From NCBI GenBank assembly GCA_015665275.1, contig JADFAL010000061.1:62001-126000 (forward strand): 64,000 nt of DNA. The letters are read 5' to 3'. The position numbers and the translations under genes are program-made. The notes below the pieces were generated by a model, which was not told the origin of the DNA, made no database searches, and saw only the letters and a list, made by a program, of their open reading frames with translations. This stretch comes from Flavobacteriales bacterium. GTDB lineage: Bacteria > Bacteroidota > Bacteroidia > Flavobacteriales_D > Crocinitomicaceae. Below are positions 35,816 through 43,669 of this stretch, in pieces (the stretch's first letter is position 1; each line of letters begins with the position of its first letter).

Positions 35816-37882
35816 TTACCGCACTTCCCCTCCTTGTCCAAAATCTTTCTCAGGAGACACAAAACTCAAGTTCCCTTCAGCATCTTCAGCCATCAAAATC
35901 ATTCCTTGAGATTCTACGCCTCGAATTTTTCGTGGTGCTAGATTCATCAATACAGTAACTGTTTTCCCAATTACTTCTTCCGGTGAATAGTGCTGTGCAA
36001 TTCCAGATACAATGGTGCGTTTATCGATGCCAGTATCAACTAGGAGTTTTAGCAGTTTGTCTGCTTTCTTCACCTTTTCTGCCTCCAGTATTTTTCCAAG
36101 ACGGATATCCATCTTCGTGAAATCGTCAAATGAAGTTTCCTCCTTCTGCGGTGGAAAGTTAGTCGCAGCTTCAGATGCTTTTGTAGCATTCAATTTTTCT
36201 ACTTCTTTTTCTACCAATTCGTCTTCAATTTTCGGGAACAAAATGGAGGGTTTGCTTGTTCCATGTCCAGCAGCTAGTAAATCAGAAGCGCCGGCTTTCG
36301 TCCAGTCGTTCGATTCGAAATTCAAGAATGCGGAGAGTTTACTCGCTGTAGCAGGAAGGAAGGGTTTCAAAACGATGCTGAGGTTTGCCGTAATTTGCAA
36401 AGCAATGTTCATGATGGTTTTCACACGATCTGAATTCGCTTCATCCTTTACCAATTTCCATGGTTCGGTATCTGCCAAATATTTGTTTCCAAGTCGTGCC
36501 AGATTCATCGCTTCAGCCTGAGCCTCACGCAATTTATAATCGTACACCAACTTTGAAATGCGTTGAGGAATGGCAGCAACTTCGTCCAGAATCTTCTGGT
36601 CATTTGCTGTTACATTTCCTTGCTCCGGTACCGCTCCGTCGTAGTATTTGTTGGTCAATACCAATGCACGATTCACAAAGTTCCCGAGGATATCTGCCAA
36701 CTCGCTATTTACACGTGTTTGGTATTCTTTCCAGGTAAATTCACTGTCTTTCGTTTCTGGTGCAATGGAAGTCAAAACGTATTTCAACTCATCCATTTTA
36801 TCTGGGTATGCCTCAATATACTCGTGCAACCAAACCGCCCAATTTCTTGACGTAGAGAATTTATCTCCTTCTAGATTCAAGAACTCGTACGCCGGCACGT
36901 TATCGGGAAGTACAAATCCTTCGTGCGCTTTCAGAAGTATCGGGAAAATGATCGCGTGGAAAACAATGTTGTCCTTACCAATAAAGTGAATCAATTTTCG
37001 ATCCCCGGTCCAGTAATCCTTCCAGTTTTTATCGTTGTCTGCTGCCCATTGTTTCGTCGCTGAAATATATCCAATGGGTGCATCCAACCACACGTACAAT
37101 ACTTTACCATCGCCACCTACAACCGGAACTTTTACACCCCAGTCTAAGTCACGCGTCATTGCTCGCGGACGCAATCCGTTATCAATCCAGGACATACATT
37201 GTCCAACTACCTGATTACGCCATTTTTTAGGATCGTGTTGTTGCACTCCTTCTAGCGTTCCTTCCTGAATCCAGTCCTTCAACCACTCTTCGTGACGCTC
37301 CATCGGCAGGTACCAATGTGAAGTTTCCTTCATGATTGGTGTTTTTCCGCTCAACGTCGATTTCGGTGCTTTCAAATCCGTTGGACTCAATGCAGTTCCA
37401 CAATTTTCGCACTGATCACCATACGCGTTTTCGTGTCCACAATTCGGACAAGTCCCTGTAATGTAGCGATCTGCTAAAAACTGCTGGAACTCTTGGTCGT
37501 AATACTGCTGACTGGTCTCTTTTGTGAAGTGTCCTTTTTCGTCGAGTACTTTAAAGAAGTCTTGGGCAGTGTCATGATGTATTTCTGCTGAGGTGCGGTG
37601 AAAAATATCAAATGAGATGTCAAAATCGCGGAAGGCCTTACCAATGATTTCGTTGTATTTATCTACAATTTCTTTCGGTGTTGTTCCCTCTTTTTTTGCT
37701 CGAAGCGTAATAGCAGCTCCGTGTTCATCACTTCCACAAATAAATGCAACGTCATGGTTGTTCATTCGAAGAAATCGAACGAAGATATCCGACGGAAGGT
37801 AAACTCCCGCTATGTGTCCTAAATGAAGGGGGCCGTTGGCGTAAGGAAGTGCGGCTGTAACGGTGTATTTTGCTTTTGACAT
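35816..37882 (-). CDS. metG: Methionine--tRNA ligase
   Basis: A 688-residue class I synthetase. HLGH is at 20-23. The zinc knuckle CPNCGHENAYGDQCENCG has four cysteines. The KMSKS equivalent is KFSTS, as in the MetG1 subtype. The C-terminal ~110 residues (FDDFTKMDIRLGKILEAEKV onward; core MDIRLGKI) form the tRNA-binding EMAPII-like domain that dimerises MetRS. The length agrees with the dimeric type. The start is supported by a TATCTTTG box at 37907-37914, minus strand. The gene is intact. Confidence 0.97.
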   Translation of the reverse strand: MSKAKYTVTAALPYANGPLHLGHIAGVYLPSDIFVRFLRMNNHDVAFICGSDEHGAAITLRAKKEGTTPKEIVDKYNEIIGKAFRDFDISFDIFHRTSAEIHHDTAQDFFKVLDEKGHFTKETSQQYYDQEFQQFLADRYITGTCPNCGHENAYGDQCENCGTALSPTDLKAPKSTLSGKTPIMKETSHWYLPMERHEEWLKDWIQEGTLEGVQQHDPKKWRNQVVGQCMSWIDNGLRPRAMTRDLDWGVKVPVVGGDGKVLYVWLDAPIGYISATKQWAADNDKNWKDYWTGDRKLIHFIGKDNIVFHAIIFPILLKAHEGFVLPDNVPAYEFLNLEGDKFSTSRNWAVWLHEYIEAYPDKMDELKYVLTSIAPETKDSEFTWKEYQTRVNSELADILGNFVNRALVLTNKYYDGAVPEQGNVTANDQKILDEVAAIPQRISKLVYDYKLREAQAEAMNLARLGNKYLADTEPWKLVKDEANSDRVKTIMNIALQITANLSIVLKPFLPATASKLSAFLNFESNDWTKAGASDLLAAGHGTSKPSILFPKIEDELVEKEVEKLNATKASEAATNFPPQKEETSFDDFTKMDIRLGKILEAEKVKKADKLLKLLVDTGIDKRTIVSGIAQHYSPEEVIGKTVTVLMNLAPRKIRGVESQGMILMAEDAEGNLSFVSPEKDFGQGGEVR

Positions 37883-37906
37883 TCTGAAATGATAGAATTA
37901 AAAACG

Positions 37907-37914
37907 CAAAGATA
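37907..37914 (-). promoter_or_regulatory. metG -7 box
   Basis: The minus strand reads TATCTTTG, an exact TAnnTTTG match, 24 bases before the metG ATG. A run of six T lies about 21 nt upstream in place of a TTG. Confidence 0.6.
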
Positions 37915-37968
37915 GTTTTAAGAATAAGGAATAAGAAAAAATGAATGATGAATTAAGCGGTAAGCTGC

Positions 37969-38001
37969 TTCCCCCTTTGGAGGGGGATTGAGGGGGTGGA
38001 C
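37969..38001 (+). repeat. REP-like GC-rich element, intergenic copy 3
   Basis: CCCCCTTTGGAGGGGG is followed by ATTGAGGGGGTGGAC. Its core is the closest intergenic match to the copy inside leuS. It lies between the stop of the 38011 gene and the metG promoter. Confidence 0.8.
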
Positions 38002-38010
38002 ACAAGCGAG

Positions 38011-38445
38011 CTATAACTTACCTTCTTCTCGCAACACTTGCGCGGCCCCTGCATTCAACTCGAAATCGTAATCGTTGATATAACTATTGATTGTACCCAA
38101 TTGTTTTTCGATAGCTGAATAAATGGCGCCAAGTTCTAGATGGTGTTCTCTGGCAGCGGGGTCTGCGACATCCACCCCCAATTGCTTACACCAAACTAGA
38201 AAATCTTCGCAGTCATTATAAAACTCTAGTGATCGTAATATCAAGCACAGATGTAGATCCGGATTGTCTATCTTGAAATCTTCGTATTCATCCTCAACGT
38301 ACATTTCATAGGATTGAGCCCCAATGTTCACATGAACTTTTGGGAACCAAGAATTGCTGCCAAGAACGGCATTAGTTACCTGAATAGATATAGTGAATTG
38401 TTTCCGAAGAGAGGCGAGTTGTGCTATTTCCGGATAGTTCTTCAC
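38011..38445 (-). CDS. Hypothetical protein, acidic, unknown function
   Basis: 144 residues, soluble, with no signal peptide. The first half looks beta-rich (FTISIQVTNAVLG, WFPKVHVNIGAQSYEMYVED) and the second helical (LHLCLILRSLEFYNDCEDF, AREHHLELGAIYSAIEKQL). It is acidic overall. No family was recognised. It lies 30 bases downstream of the saccharopine dehydrogenase-like gene on the same strand and may share its transcript; a metabolic link is speculative. Confidence 0.68.
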   Translation of the reverse strand: MKNYPEIAQLASLRKQFTISIQVTNAVLGSNSWFPKVHVNIGAQSYEMYVEDEYEDFKIDNPDLHLCLILRSLEFYNDCEDFLVWCKQLGVDVADPAAREHHLELGAIYSAIEKQLGTINSYINDYDFELNAGAAQVLREEGKL

Positions 38446-38475
38446 GCCTTTTTAGCAGTTACAGCGAGGTGAGGA

Positions 38476-39816
38476 TTAGTTCAAAACCAATTCCTTCTCA
38501 ATGAACTTTATGTTGAATGTTTCCAGTTCCTCGAGAATGGGTAGGTACAAATGTTTCTTAACAGGAAGCGTAACTCCTTTGTCGGTAATTTCTCCCGTAA
38601 GAATTTTCTTCGCACAAATCGCCACTGGCAATCCAACCGTATTAGACATAGAAGTATACATTTGATCTTCTCCAATATTCACCATGTGTGATACAATCTT
38701 GTGCGATTCGTTATTTAATTCGAATTCGAACTCGTGAATCATCACAATCATGTCTTTATCGCCATCGTTCAATGATAGTTTATCGACAAGAATTTTCTGA
38801 AGTACTTGTGCTGGTGAAGCATCTTTAATTCCTACTATCGGTTCATCTGCAAACAATCCAAGCCATTCGAATTTATCGTACAAATGCATACGGTCCTCAC
38901 GGATAAATTCTTTGAACTTTTGCTCTACCGTTTTGGAAGCGTGATAGGGAAGGAAGGTGTTTGCAAATTGACGGGGAGTCATGTTCTCCGTGCCCTCCAT
39001 TTTGTACGTGTCATCGGTCATTCCCAATTCAATGAAAACGTTCCAAGCTTCGCAATATCCCGGGCGACGTAAGGTCCCACGGAAAATAGTTGGAATGTTC
39101 TCCAAACCATAGGTGCTGCGATACTTTAACGAATCACGATTCGCGTATCCCACAAAATCACCGTAGCCTTCTACGGACATATAATCCAGTCTTCCGAAGA
39201 GTCGGTTGTAAGGAATGTGTTTGAATCGATGGTTTCTCAAAAACGATGCGGCTCCACCTTGACCGGCAAGAACCACGTTTCTCGGATTCCATGTGAATTT
39301 GTAATTCCAGGGATTATCGTCATTTTCTGGGGCAATCAAACCTCCGGTAAACGATTTAAAGCTGGTAATTTCTCCGCCTCGTTCTTTGATCTCATCAATG
39401 ACCTTCATGGCACTCATGTGATCAATTCCGGGATCTACGCCAATTTCGTTCATAATAACGATTCCGGCATCCTTTGCTTGTTGATCCAATGAACGCATTT
39501 CAGGAGAAATGTAGCTCGGTGTAATTAGGCTCTTTTTGAGTTCGATGCAATCTTCAGCAACCTCAATGTGGAAACGGGCTGGAAGCATGGATATCACTAA
39601 GTCGGCCTTTTCAATCTCCGGCTTTCTTTCGTTTCTATCCAGTGCATTAAACGACAATGCTACTCCATTCGAATGACCGTTAATTTTGCTCTCAACTGTT
39701 TCCAAATGCTGATCTACGATGCGAACCGTCCATTGTTGATCTTCAGAGTTTTCCAGCAGATAGCGAATCAAAGAAGAAGAGGATAATCCGGCACCAAGAA
39801 CGAGTATAGTTTGCAT
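38476..39816 (-). CDS. Saccharopine dehydrogenase-like oxidoreductase
   Basis: About 446 residues from ATG 39816 (MQTILVLGAGLSSSSLIRYL). A promoter with TACATTTG lies just upstream and the Rossmann GxGxxS motif starts at residue 8, so the 15-codon longer start is rejected. It matches the C-terminal reductase of the lysine-ketoglutarate reductase/saccharopine dehydrogenase family, with ISMLPARFHIEVAEDCIELK (core SMLPARFH), NEIGVDPGIDHMSA and KSFTGGLIAPENDDNPWNYKFTWNPRNV (core GGLIAPENDDNPWNYK). These enzymes cleave saccharopine to glutamate and aminoadipate semialdehyde in lysine degradation. No reductase partner gene is seen nearby, so the substrate is inferred. Confidence 0.88.
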   Translation of the reverse strand: MQTILVLGAGLSSSSLIRYLLENSEDQQWTVRIVDQHLETVESKINGHSNGVALSFNALDRNERKPEIEKADLVISMLPARFHIEVAEDCIELKKSLITPSYISPEMRSLDQQAKDAGIVIMNEIGVDPGIDHMSAMKVIDEIKERGGEITSFKSFTGGLIAPENDDNPWNYKFTWNPRNVVLAGQGGAASFLRNHRFKHIPYNRLFGRLDYMSVEGYGDFVGYANRDSLKYRSTYGLENIPTIFRGTLRRPGYCEAWNVFIELGMTDDTYKMEGTENMTPRQFANTFLPYHASKTVEQKFKEFIREDRMHLYDKFEWLGLFADEPIVGIKDASPAQVLQKILVDKLSLNDGDKDMIVMIHEFEFELNNESHKIVSHMVNIGEDQMYTSMSNTVGLPVAICAKKILTGEITDKGVTLPVKKHLYLPILEELETFNIKFIEKELVLN

Positions 39817-39837
39817 ATGTTGTCGTATAGTATTTCT

Positions 39838-39868
39838 CAAATGTAGCCAATGAATTGGCAAATAACAA
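39838..39868 (-). promoter_or_regulatory. Promoter of the saccharopine dehydrogenase-like gene
   Basis: On the minus strand TTG (39868-39866), 20 nt, then TACATTTG (39845-39838), an exact match to the Bacteroidota consensus. It starts 21 bases before the ATG. Confidence 0.68.
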
Positions 39869-39999
39869 TGTGAAATAAGAAACAGTTATCAAAAAGAGTT
39901 GTTAAAAAAAAGACGTAGCTAGGAAGCCTATTCGCATCAAGTACTGAGAATCAGTTTGAACAGAATTGTTATATTGTATCGCACAAATTAGAAACCACT

Positions 40000-41388
40000 A
40001 TGCTACTATTAGATAATGTCAGTGAGTATCTGGTCAGATTCGCCGATCGCCTTGAGGAAAAGGAGATCGTTTCAACCGATCAAGCCAGTAAAATCAGAAA
40101 ATATGTTCGTAGAGAGGAGAGTCCCTCGCTTTGGTACCTGTTTTTGGTGTTAAGTGGAATGCTAGGCGCAATTATTTTTTCCGCCGGCGTTTACTCCATT
40201 TCATCGCACAATTGGTACGATTACCCCGAATGGTTGCGAGTTACTTTAGGATTCATGCCTACCGTGGCCGGACTCTTTTTTTACTACAGGATGCTCACGA
40301 AACATCCGAATTCAACCGCGTGGATTGAAGGGACATCCTTATTCTTAATGTTGATGATCGGAGCGTCCATCGCTACCATTTCTAGGATTTATCACATGGG
40401 CGGCGATTACGAAGACTTCATTTTAACGATGTTATTCGCAACAGTTCCACTTTTTTATATCAAACGGGCCTCGGGAATTGCCTTTTTCTATTTGTTGCTA
40501 GCATTGCTATATCTAGCCTTGGATATTCGGGTAGATGTTTTTACCGGAACGTTAGACTTCGGCGGAAACAGCGTTTGGTTCTGGATTTTCATAGTGGCGT
40601 TGTTGCCTCATTATTACATGACCATGAATCGAGACGGGCGCGCACAAAGTTTGCGTTTTCGCTTTTTAACGCTCATTCTTTATTTTTCTATTTATGGAGC
40701 TTTGATGGCAAGTGTAGATGGAAACTTGCTAGTATGGGCGCTCGCATACAATGTCGGGTTCTATTTAATTACACAACGCTTTGCGAGTAAGAGTCTGGGT
40801 TCACTGCGACTAATGAGTTTCTTAACACAGCTTGGAATAGCAGTACTACTTATCGGGGCAACCATGCGTTTCATCATAATGCAAACGCTACGCAGAGACT
40901 CTTTCTTCAATATGGACGATTATGACGGAGGCGAATGGTATTATTTCTTGCTTTTATTGGTTGTTCTTGGCGGAATCTATTACAATTACTTCAAGACAAG
41001 AGATCATTACGAGAATAGTAACAAGTTGATGATTTTTGCTCCGCTACTTATAATAGCATTAATGATTTTGGATTTTCTCATTGACCTCGTATTCAATGAT
41101 ACCTGGTGGTGGCTCATTTCACTTATTATGAATGCCTACGTATTCTTCTTGGCGGTAACGGTAATGGTTTCTGGAAGCGAACAAGGAAGGTTCTTGAAAA
41201 TGATTTCTGGACTTTTCGTGCTAGCCATTCTAGTTACAATCCGATACTTTGATGTAGACATGGGCTTTATTTGGAAGGGACTTTTATTTATGTCTTTTGG
41301 AGTAGTATTCTTCCTTATCAACATGTTTGTCAAAGAGAAGGTAGATCAAGTTGAACGTAACAAAAAACGTACTATCGATGGAAAATAA
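40000..41388 (+). CDS. DUF2157 membrane protein
   Basis: 462 residues. A short cytoplasmic N-terminal helical domain (MLLLDNVSEYLVRFADRLEE, then IVSTDQASKIRKYVRR) is typical of DUF2157. At least ten transmembrane helices follow. DUF2157 proteins usually sit next to a GDYXXLXY/DUF4401 gene, and exactly such a gene overlaps its 3' end here. They are thought to form an inner-membrane unit of unknown function. The divergent spacer to the saccharopine dehydrogenase gene contains no convincing + strand TAnnTTTG box. Confidence 0.85.
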   Translation: MLLLDNVSEYLVRFADRLEEKEIVSTDQASKIRKYVRREESPSLWYLFLVLSGMLGAIIFSAGVYSISSHNWYDYPEWLRVTLGFMPTVAGLFFYYRMLTKHPNSTAWIEGTSLFLMLMIGASIATISRIYHMGGDYEDFILTMLFATVPLFYIKRASGIAFFYLLLALLYLALDIRVDVFTGTLDFGGNSVWFWIFIVALLPHYYMTMNRDGRAQSLRFRFLTLILYFSIYGALMASVDGNLLVWALAYNVGFYLITQRFASKSLGSLRLMSFLTQLGIAVLLIGATMRFIIMQTLRRDSFFNMDDYDGGEWYYFLLLLVVLGGIYYNYFKTRDHYENSNKLMIFAPLLIIALMILDFLIDLVFNDTWWWLISLIMNAYVFFLAVTVMVSGSEQGRFLKMISGLFVLAILVTIRYFDVDMGFIWKGLLFMSFGVVFFLINMFVKEKVDQVERNKKRTIDGK

Positions 41389-42031
41389 AAAGAAATGGAT
41401 ATTTATTGGGTATGCGGTTTTAGTGCTGCTTATTCCAATTTACATGGTGGGCTCATCTGCAAGTATTTTGAGCAATGGTAAACTATACAAATTCCGCATG
41501 GAAGGATACGACCCTTTTGATTTCTTTAGAGGAAACTATCTACGCGTCAATATTGATACACGTGGAATTCCAACGGACAAAGATGACTGGGTTTCCGGCG
41601 AAACGGTATATCTAAGCATTGATGTGGACCAAGACGGTTATGCATTCTTCGATGAAGCCTTAGAAGAACCACCGTCAACTGGAGATTATATGGTATCACG
41701 TATTGACCGTTTGAACGGATTCAGTCGATCTGTAACAAGAATGGTGACTGGAGATATGTTTGGTGGCGGTGGCGAGTACCGACGCAAAACGGTAGATGTA
41801 GAAATGCCGAATAACCTTGGGAAATACTTCATCACGGAAGATTATGCAACCGACGGTGAATATGCTTTGCGCAGGGCGAGAGGGTTTGCTACGGTGCATG
41901 TCCGCGTGCAAGGAGGCAGTGCCAGACTTCAAGATATTTACCTCGGAAAGACACCGATTATGGAATACCTGGAAGATGGAGGAGATGAGGATTTTGGCGA
42001 TCGAGGACGTGGTTCATTCTTGCAATTTTAG
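41378..42031 (+). CDS. GDYXXLXY-like membrane-anchored protein
   Basis: About 217 residues from ATG 41378 (MENKKKWIFIGYAVLVLLIP), which overlaps the end of the DUF2157 gene by 11 bases. One N-terminal membrane helix anchors a periplasmic domain. The family motif appears as DPFDFFRGNYLRVNID (GDY replaced by GNY). The C-terminal region (YALRRARGFATVHVRVQG, QDIYLGKTPIMEYL) matches the usual ARxxxATVxV-like end. The overlap and known co-occurrence point to a two-protein membrane complex with the DUF2157 protein; function unknown. Confidence 0.78.
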   Translation: MENKKKWIFIGYAVLVLLIPIYMVGSSASILSNGKLYKFRMEGYDPFDFFRGNYLRVNIDTRGIPTDKDDWVSGETVYLSIDVDQDGYAFFDEALEEPPSTGDYMVSRIDRLNGFSRSVTRMVTGDMFGGGGEYRRKTVDVEMPNNLGKYFITEDYATDGEYALRRARGFATVHVRVQGGSARLQDIYLGKTPIMEYLEDGGDEDFGDRGRGSFLQF

Positions 42032-42083
42032 TCGAGATTGTCGATTTCGGATACACAATCCAAAAATTCAATTTTCAAATTTT

Positions 42084-42091
42084 TACTTTTG
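42084..42091 (+). promoter_or_regulatory. -7 box of the yebC gene
   Basis: TACTTTTG is an exact TAnnTTTG match, 25 bases before the ATG at 42117. It also marks the end of the preceding operon. Confidence 0.62.
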
Positions 42092-42116
42092 CACGTATAG
42101 CTAAATAAAGTAAACT

Positions 42117-42827
42117 ATGGGCAGAGCATTCGAATATCGCAGGGCAGCGAAGGAGAAACGATGGGATAAAATGTCAAAGCTATTTCCAAAGCTGGGAAAA
42201 GCAATTACAATGGCAGCCAAAGAAGGCGGCACAGACCCTGACATGAATGCAACCTTGCGTACCGCAATTAAAAATGCGAAGGCGCAAAACATGCCCAAAG
42301 ACAATATCGAGGCGGCTATCAAACGCGCGAATGCGAAAGATGCTGACGACTACACAGAAATAGTGTACGAAGGAAAAGGCCCTCATGGCGTTTTGGTAAT
42401 CGTTGAATGTGCTACGGACAATCCGGGCCGAACAGTGGCAAACGTAAAATCATACTTCAACAAAGCCGGCGGCGGAGTGGTACCAAATGGATCCTTGGAA
42501 TACATGTTCAACCGCAAAGCAGTATTCGAATTCGAGAAAACCGAAGAAATGGACTTCGAAATGATGGAGTTGGAATTGATAGATGCCGGTTTGGAAGAAA
42601 TTGAACCCTCTGAAGATATGGTGTATGTGTACGGAGATTATACAGCATTCGGTTCGTTATCAGAAGCTTTGGAAGCAATGGAAATTGACGTGAAGAAATC
42701 GAATTTGCAGCGCATCCCGACTTCTCCGACAGAATTCTCAGAAGAACAATACGTGGATATTGAAAAGATGTTGGACAAAATCGAAGACGATGACGACATT
42801 CAACAAGTCTTCACAAACATCGCTTGA
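42117..42827 (+). CDS. yebC: YebC/PmpR family protein
   Basis: 236 residues, normal family length. The N terminus, [20 protein letters not shown], is the Bacteroidota variant of the universal MAGHSKWANIKHRK start. Next come [32 protein letters not shown] and [18 protein letters not shown]. YebC proteins were described as transcription regulators, and more recently as translation factors relieving ribosome stalling at proline stretches; which applies here cannot be told. The next gene begins 5 bases after the stop codon, suggesting co-transcription. Confidence 0.94.
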   Translation: MGRAFEYRRAAKEKRWDKMSKLFPKLGKAITMAAKEGGTDPDMNATLRTAIKNAKAQNMPKDNIEAAIKRANAKDADDYTEIVYEGKGPHGVLVIVECATDNPGRTVANVKSYFNKAGGGVVPNGSLEYMFNRKAVFEFEKTEEMDFEMMELELIDAGLEEIEPSEDMVYVYGDYTAFGSLSEALEAMEIDVKKSNLQRIPTSPTEFSEEQYVDIEKMLDKIEDDDDIQQVFTNIA

Positions 42828-42832
42828 TTTTT

Positions 42833-43588
42833 ATGAAAAAGGTGACCTCCCTACTCGCACTGCTTTTGGTGTTTGCATCACAGGCTCAGTTAAATGATTT
42901 ACGTTCTCCTACATTGCAAGAATTGCCCGATTCATTGCACAAAAGAGATCTTATTGAATTATCGGAAATTTTCAACACAGATAAGCAACCATCATTGCAC
43001 AATTTCATTGATTTATACAATCGATACCTAACACCATTGCAGGATTCTGTGCACAGAATTCTTGAAATTGGAATCTTCAACGGCGCCTCGCACAAAATGT
43101 GGAAGTGCTATTTCGATAGTGCAGAAGTGTATGGTATTGATATCAGAGAAAAGCCATGGGTAGAGAAACTGGGTATTCATACCTATTTGGCAAACCAAGC
43201 AAATCGTGAAGATTTACAAACTTTTGTTGATTCATCTGGAGGCAACTTTGATGTAATTATCGACGATGGAGGTCATTACATGGATCATCAGCAGGTCTCA
43301 CTCGGCTTTTTGTTCGAGCACTTGAGCGAAGGAGGACTCTATATTATCGAAGATGTACACACTTCATTGCCAGCATACTATGATGGATTTGGAAGAGATT
43401 CTACCTTGAGCAATACAACGCTGAAAATCTTCACCGATTACATCATGAATGAAGATATTGAAAGTGTCTATATGACCAAGGAAGAGAAGGTTTATATGGA
43501 GACTTGGATCGAATACATCGAGATCTACAAGCGAAAGAATAGTATGCACAGCACAGCGGTTGTTATTCGCAAGAAAAAGAAACGCTAA
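42833..43588 (+). CDS. Class I SAM methyltransferase-like protein with a signal peptide
   Basis: About 251 residues from ATG 42833, 5 bases after the yebC stop; a TTG at 42824 is less likely. The N terminus, MKKVTSLLALLLVFASQAQL, is a clear signal peptide ending AQA-like. The body resembles O-methyltransferases of the macrocin/mycinamicin type. It has the glycine-rich motif I (RILEIGIFNGASHKMWK), motif II acid (VYGIDIREKPW), then FDVIIDDGGHYMDHQQ with an iron/metal-type Asp-Asp-x-x-His, and GGLYIIEDVHTS. An exported SAM-dependent enzyme is unexpected, since SAM is cytosolic. It may have been repurposed or may not catalyse methylation. Confidence 0.78.
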   Translation: MKKVTSLLALLLVFASQAQLNDLRSPTLQELPDSLHKRDLIELSEIFNTDKQPSLHNFIDLYNRYLTPLQDSVHRILEIGIFNGASHKMWKCYFDSAEVYGIDIREKPWVEKLGIHTYLANQANREDLQTFVDSSGGNFDVIIDDGGHYMDHQQVSLGFLFEHLSEGGLYIIEDVHTSLPAYYDGFGRDSTLSNTTLKIFTDYIMNEDIESVYMTKEEKVYMETWIEYIEIYKRKNSMHSTAVVIRKKKKR

Positions 43589-43593
43589 TTTTG
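43560..43593 (+). promoter_or_regulatory. Candidate promoter of porW/sprE
   Basis: TTG at 43560-43562 and TAATTTTG at 43586-43593 are separated by 23 nt. The box overlaps the stop codon of the preceding gene and leaves a leader of about 70 nt before ATG 43670. Confidence 0.5.
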
Positions 43594-43669
43594 TAGTGCA
43601 AATATTTGCATCAGAGGCAATAATATCAACAATTTTGAGTTCTTCTTCCAGAAGAACGATACGTTACAA

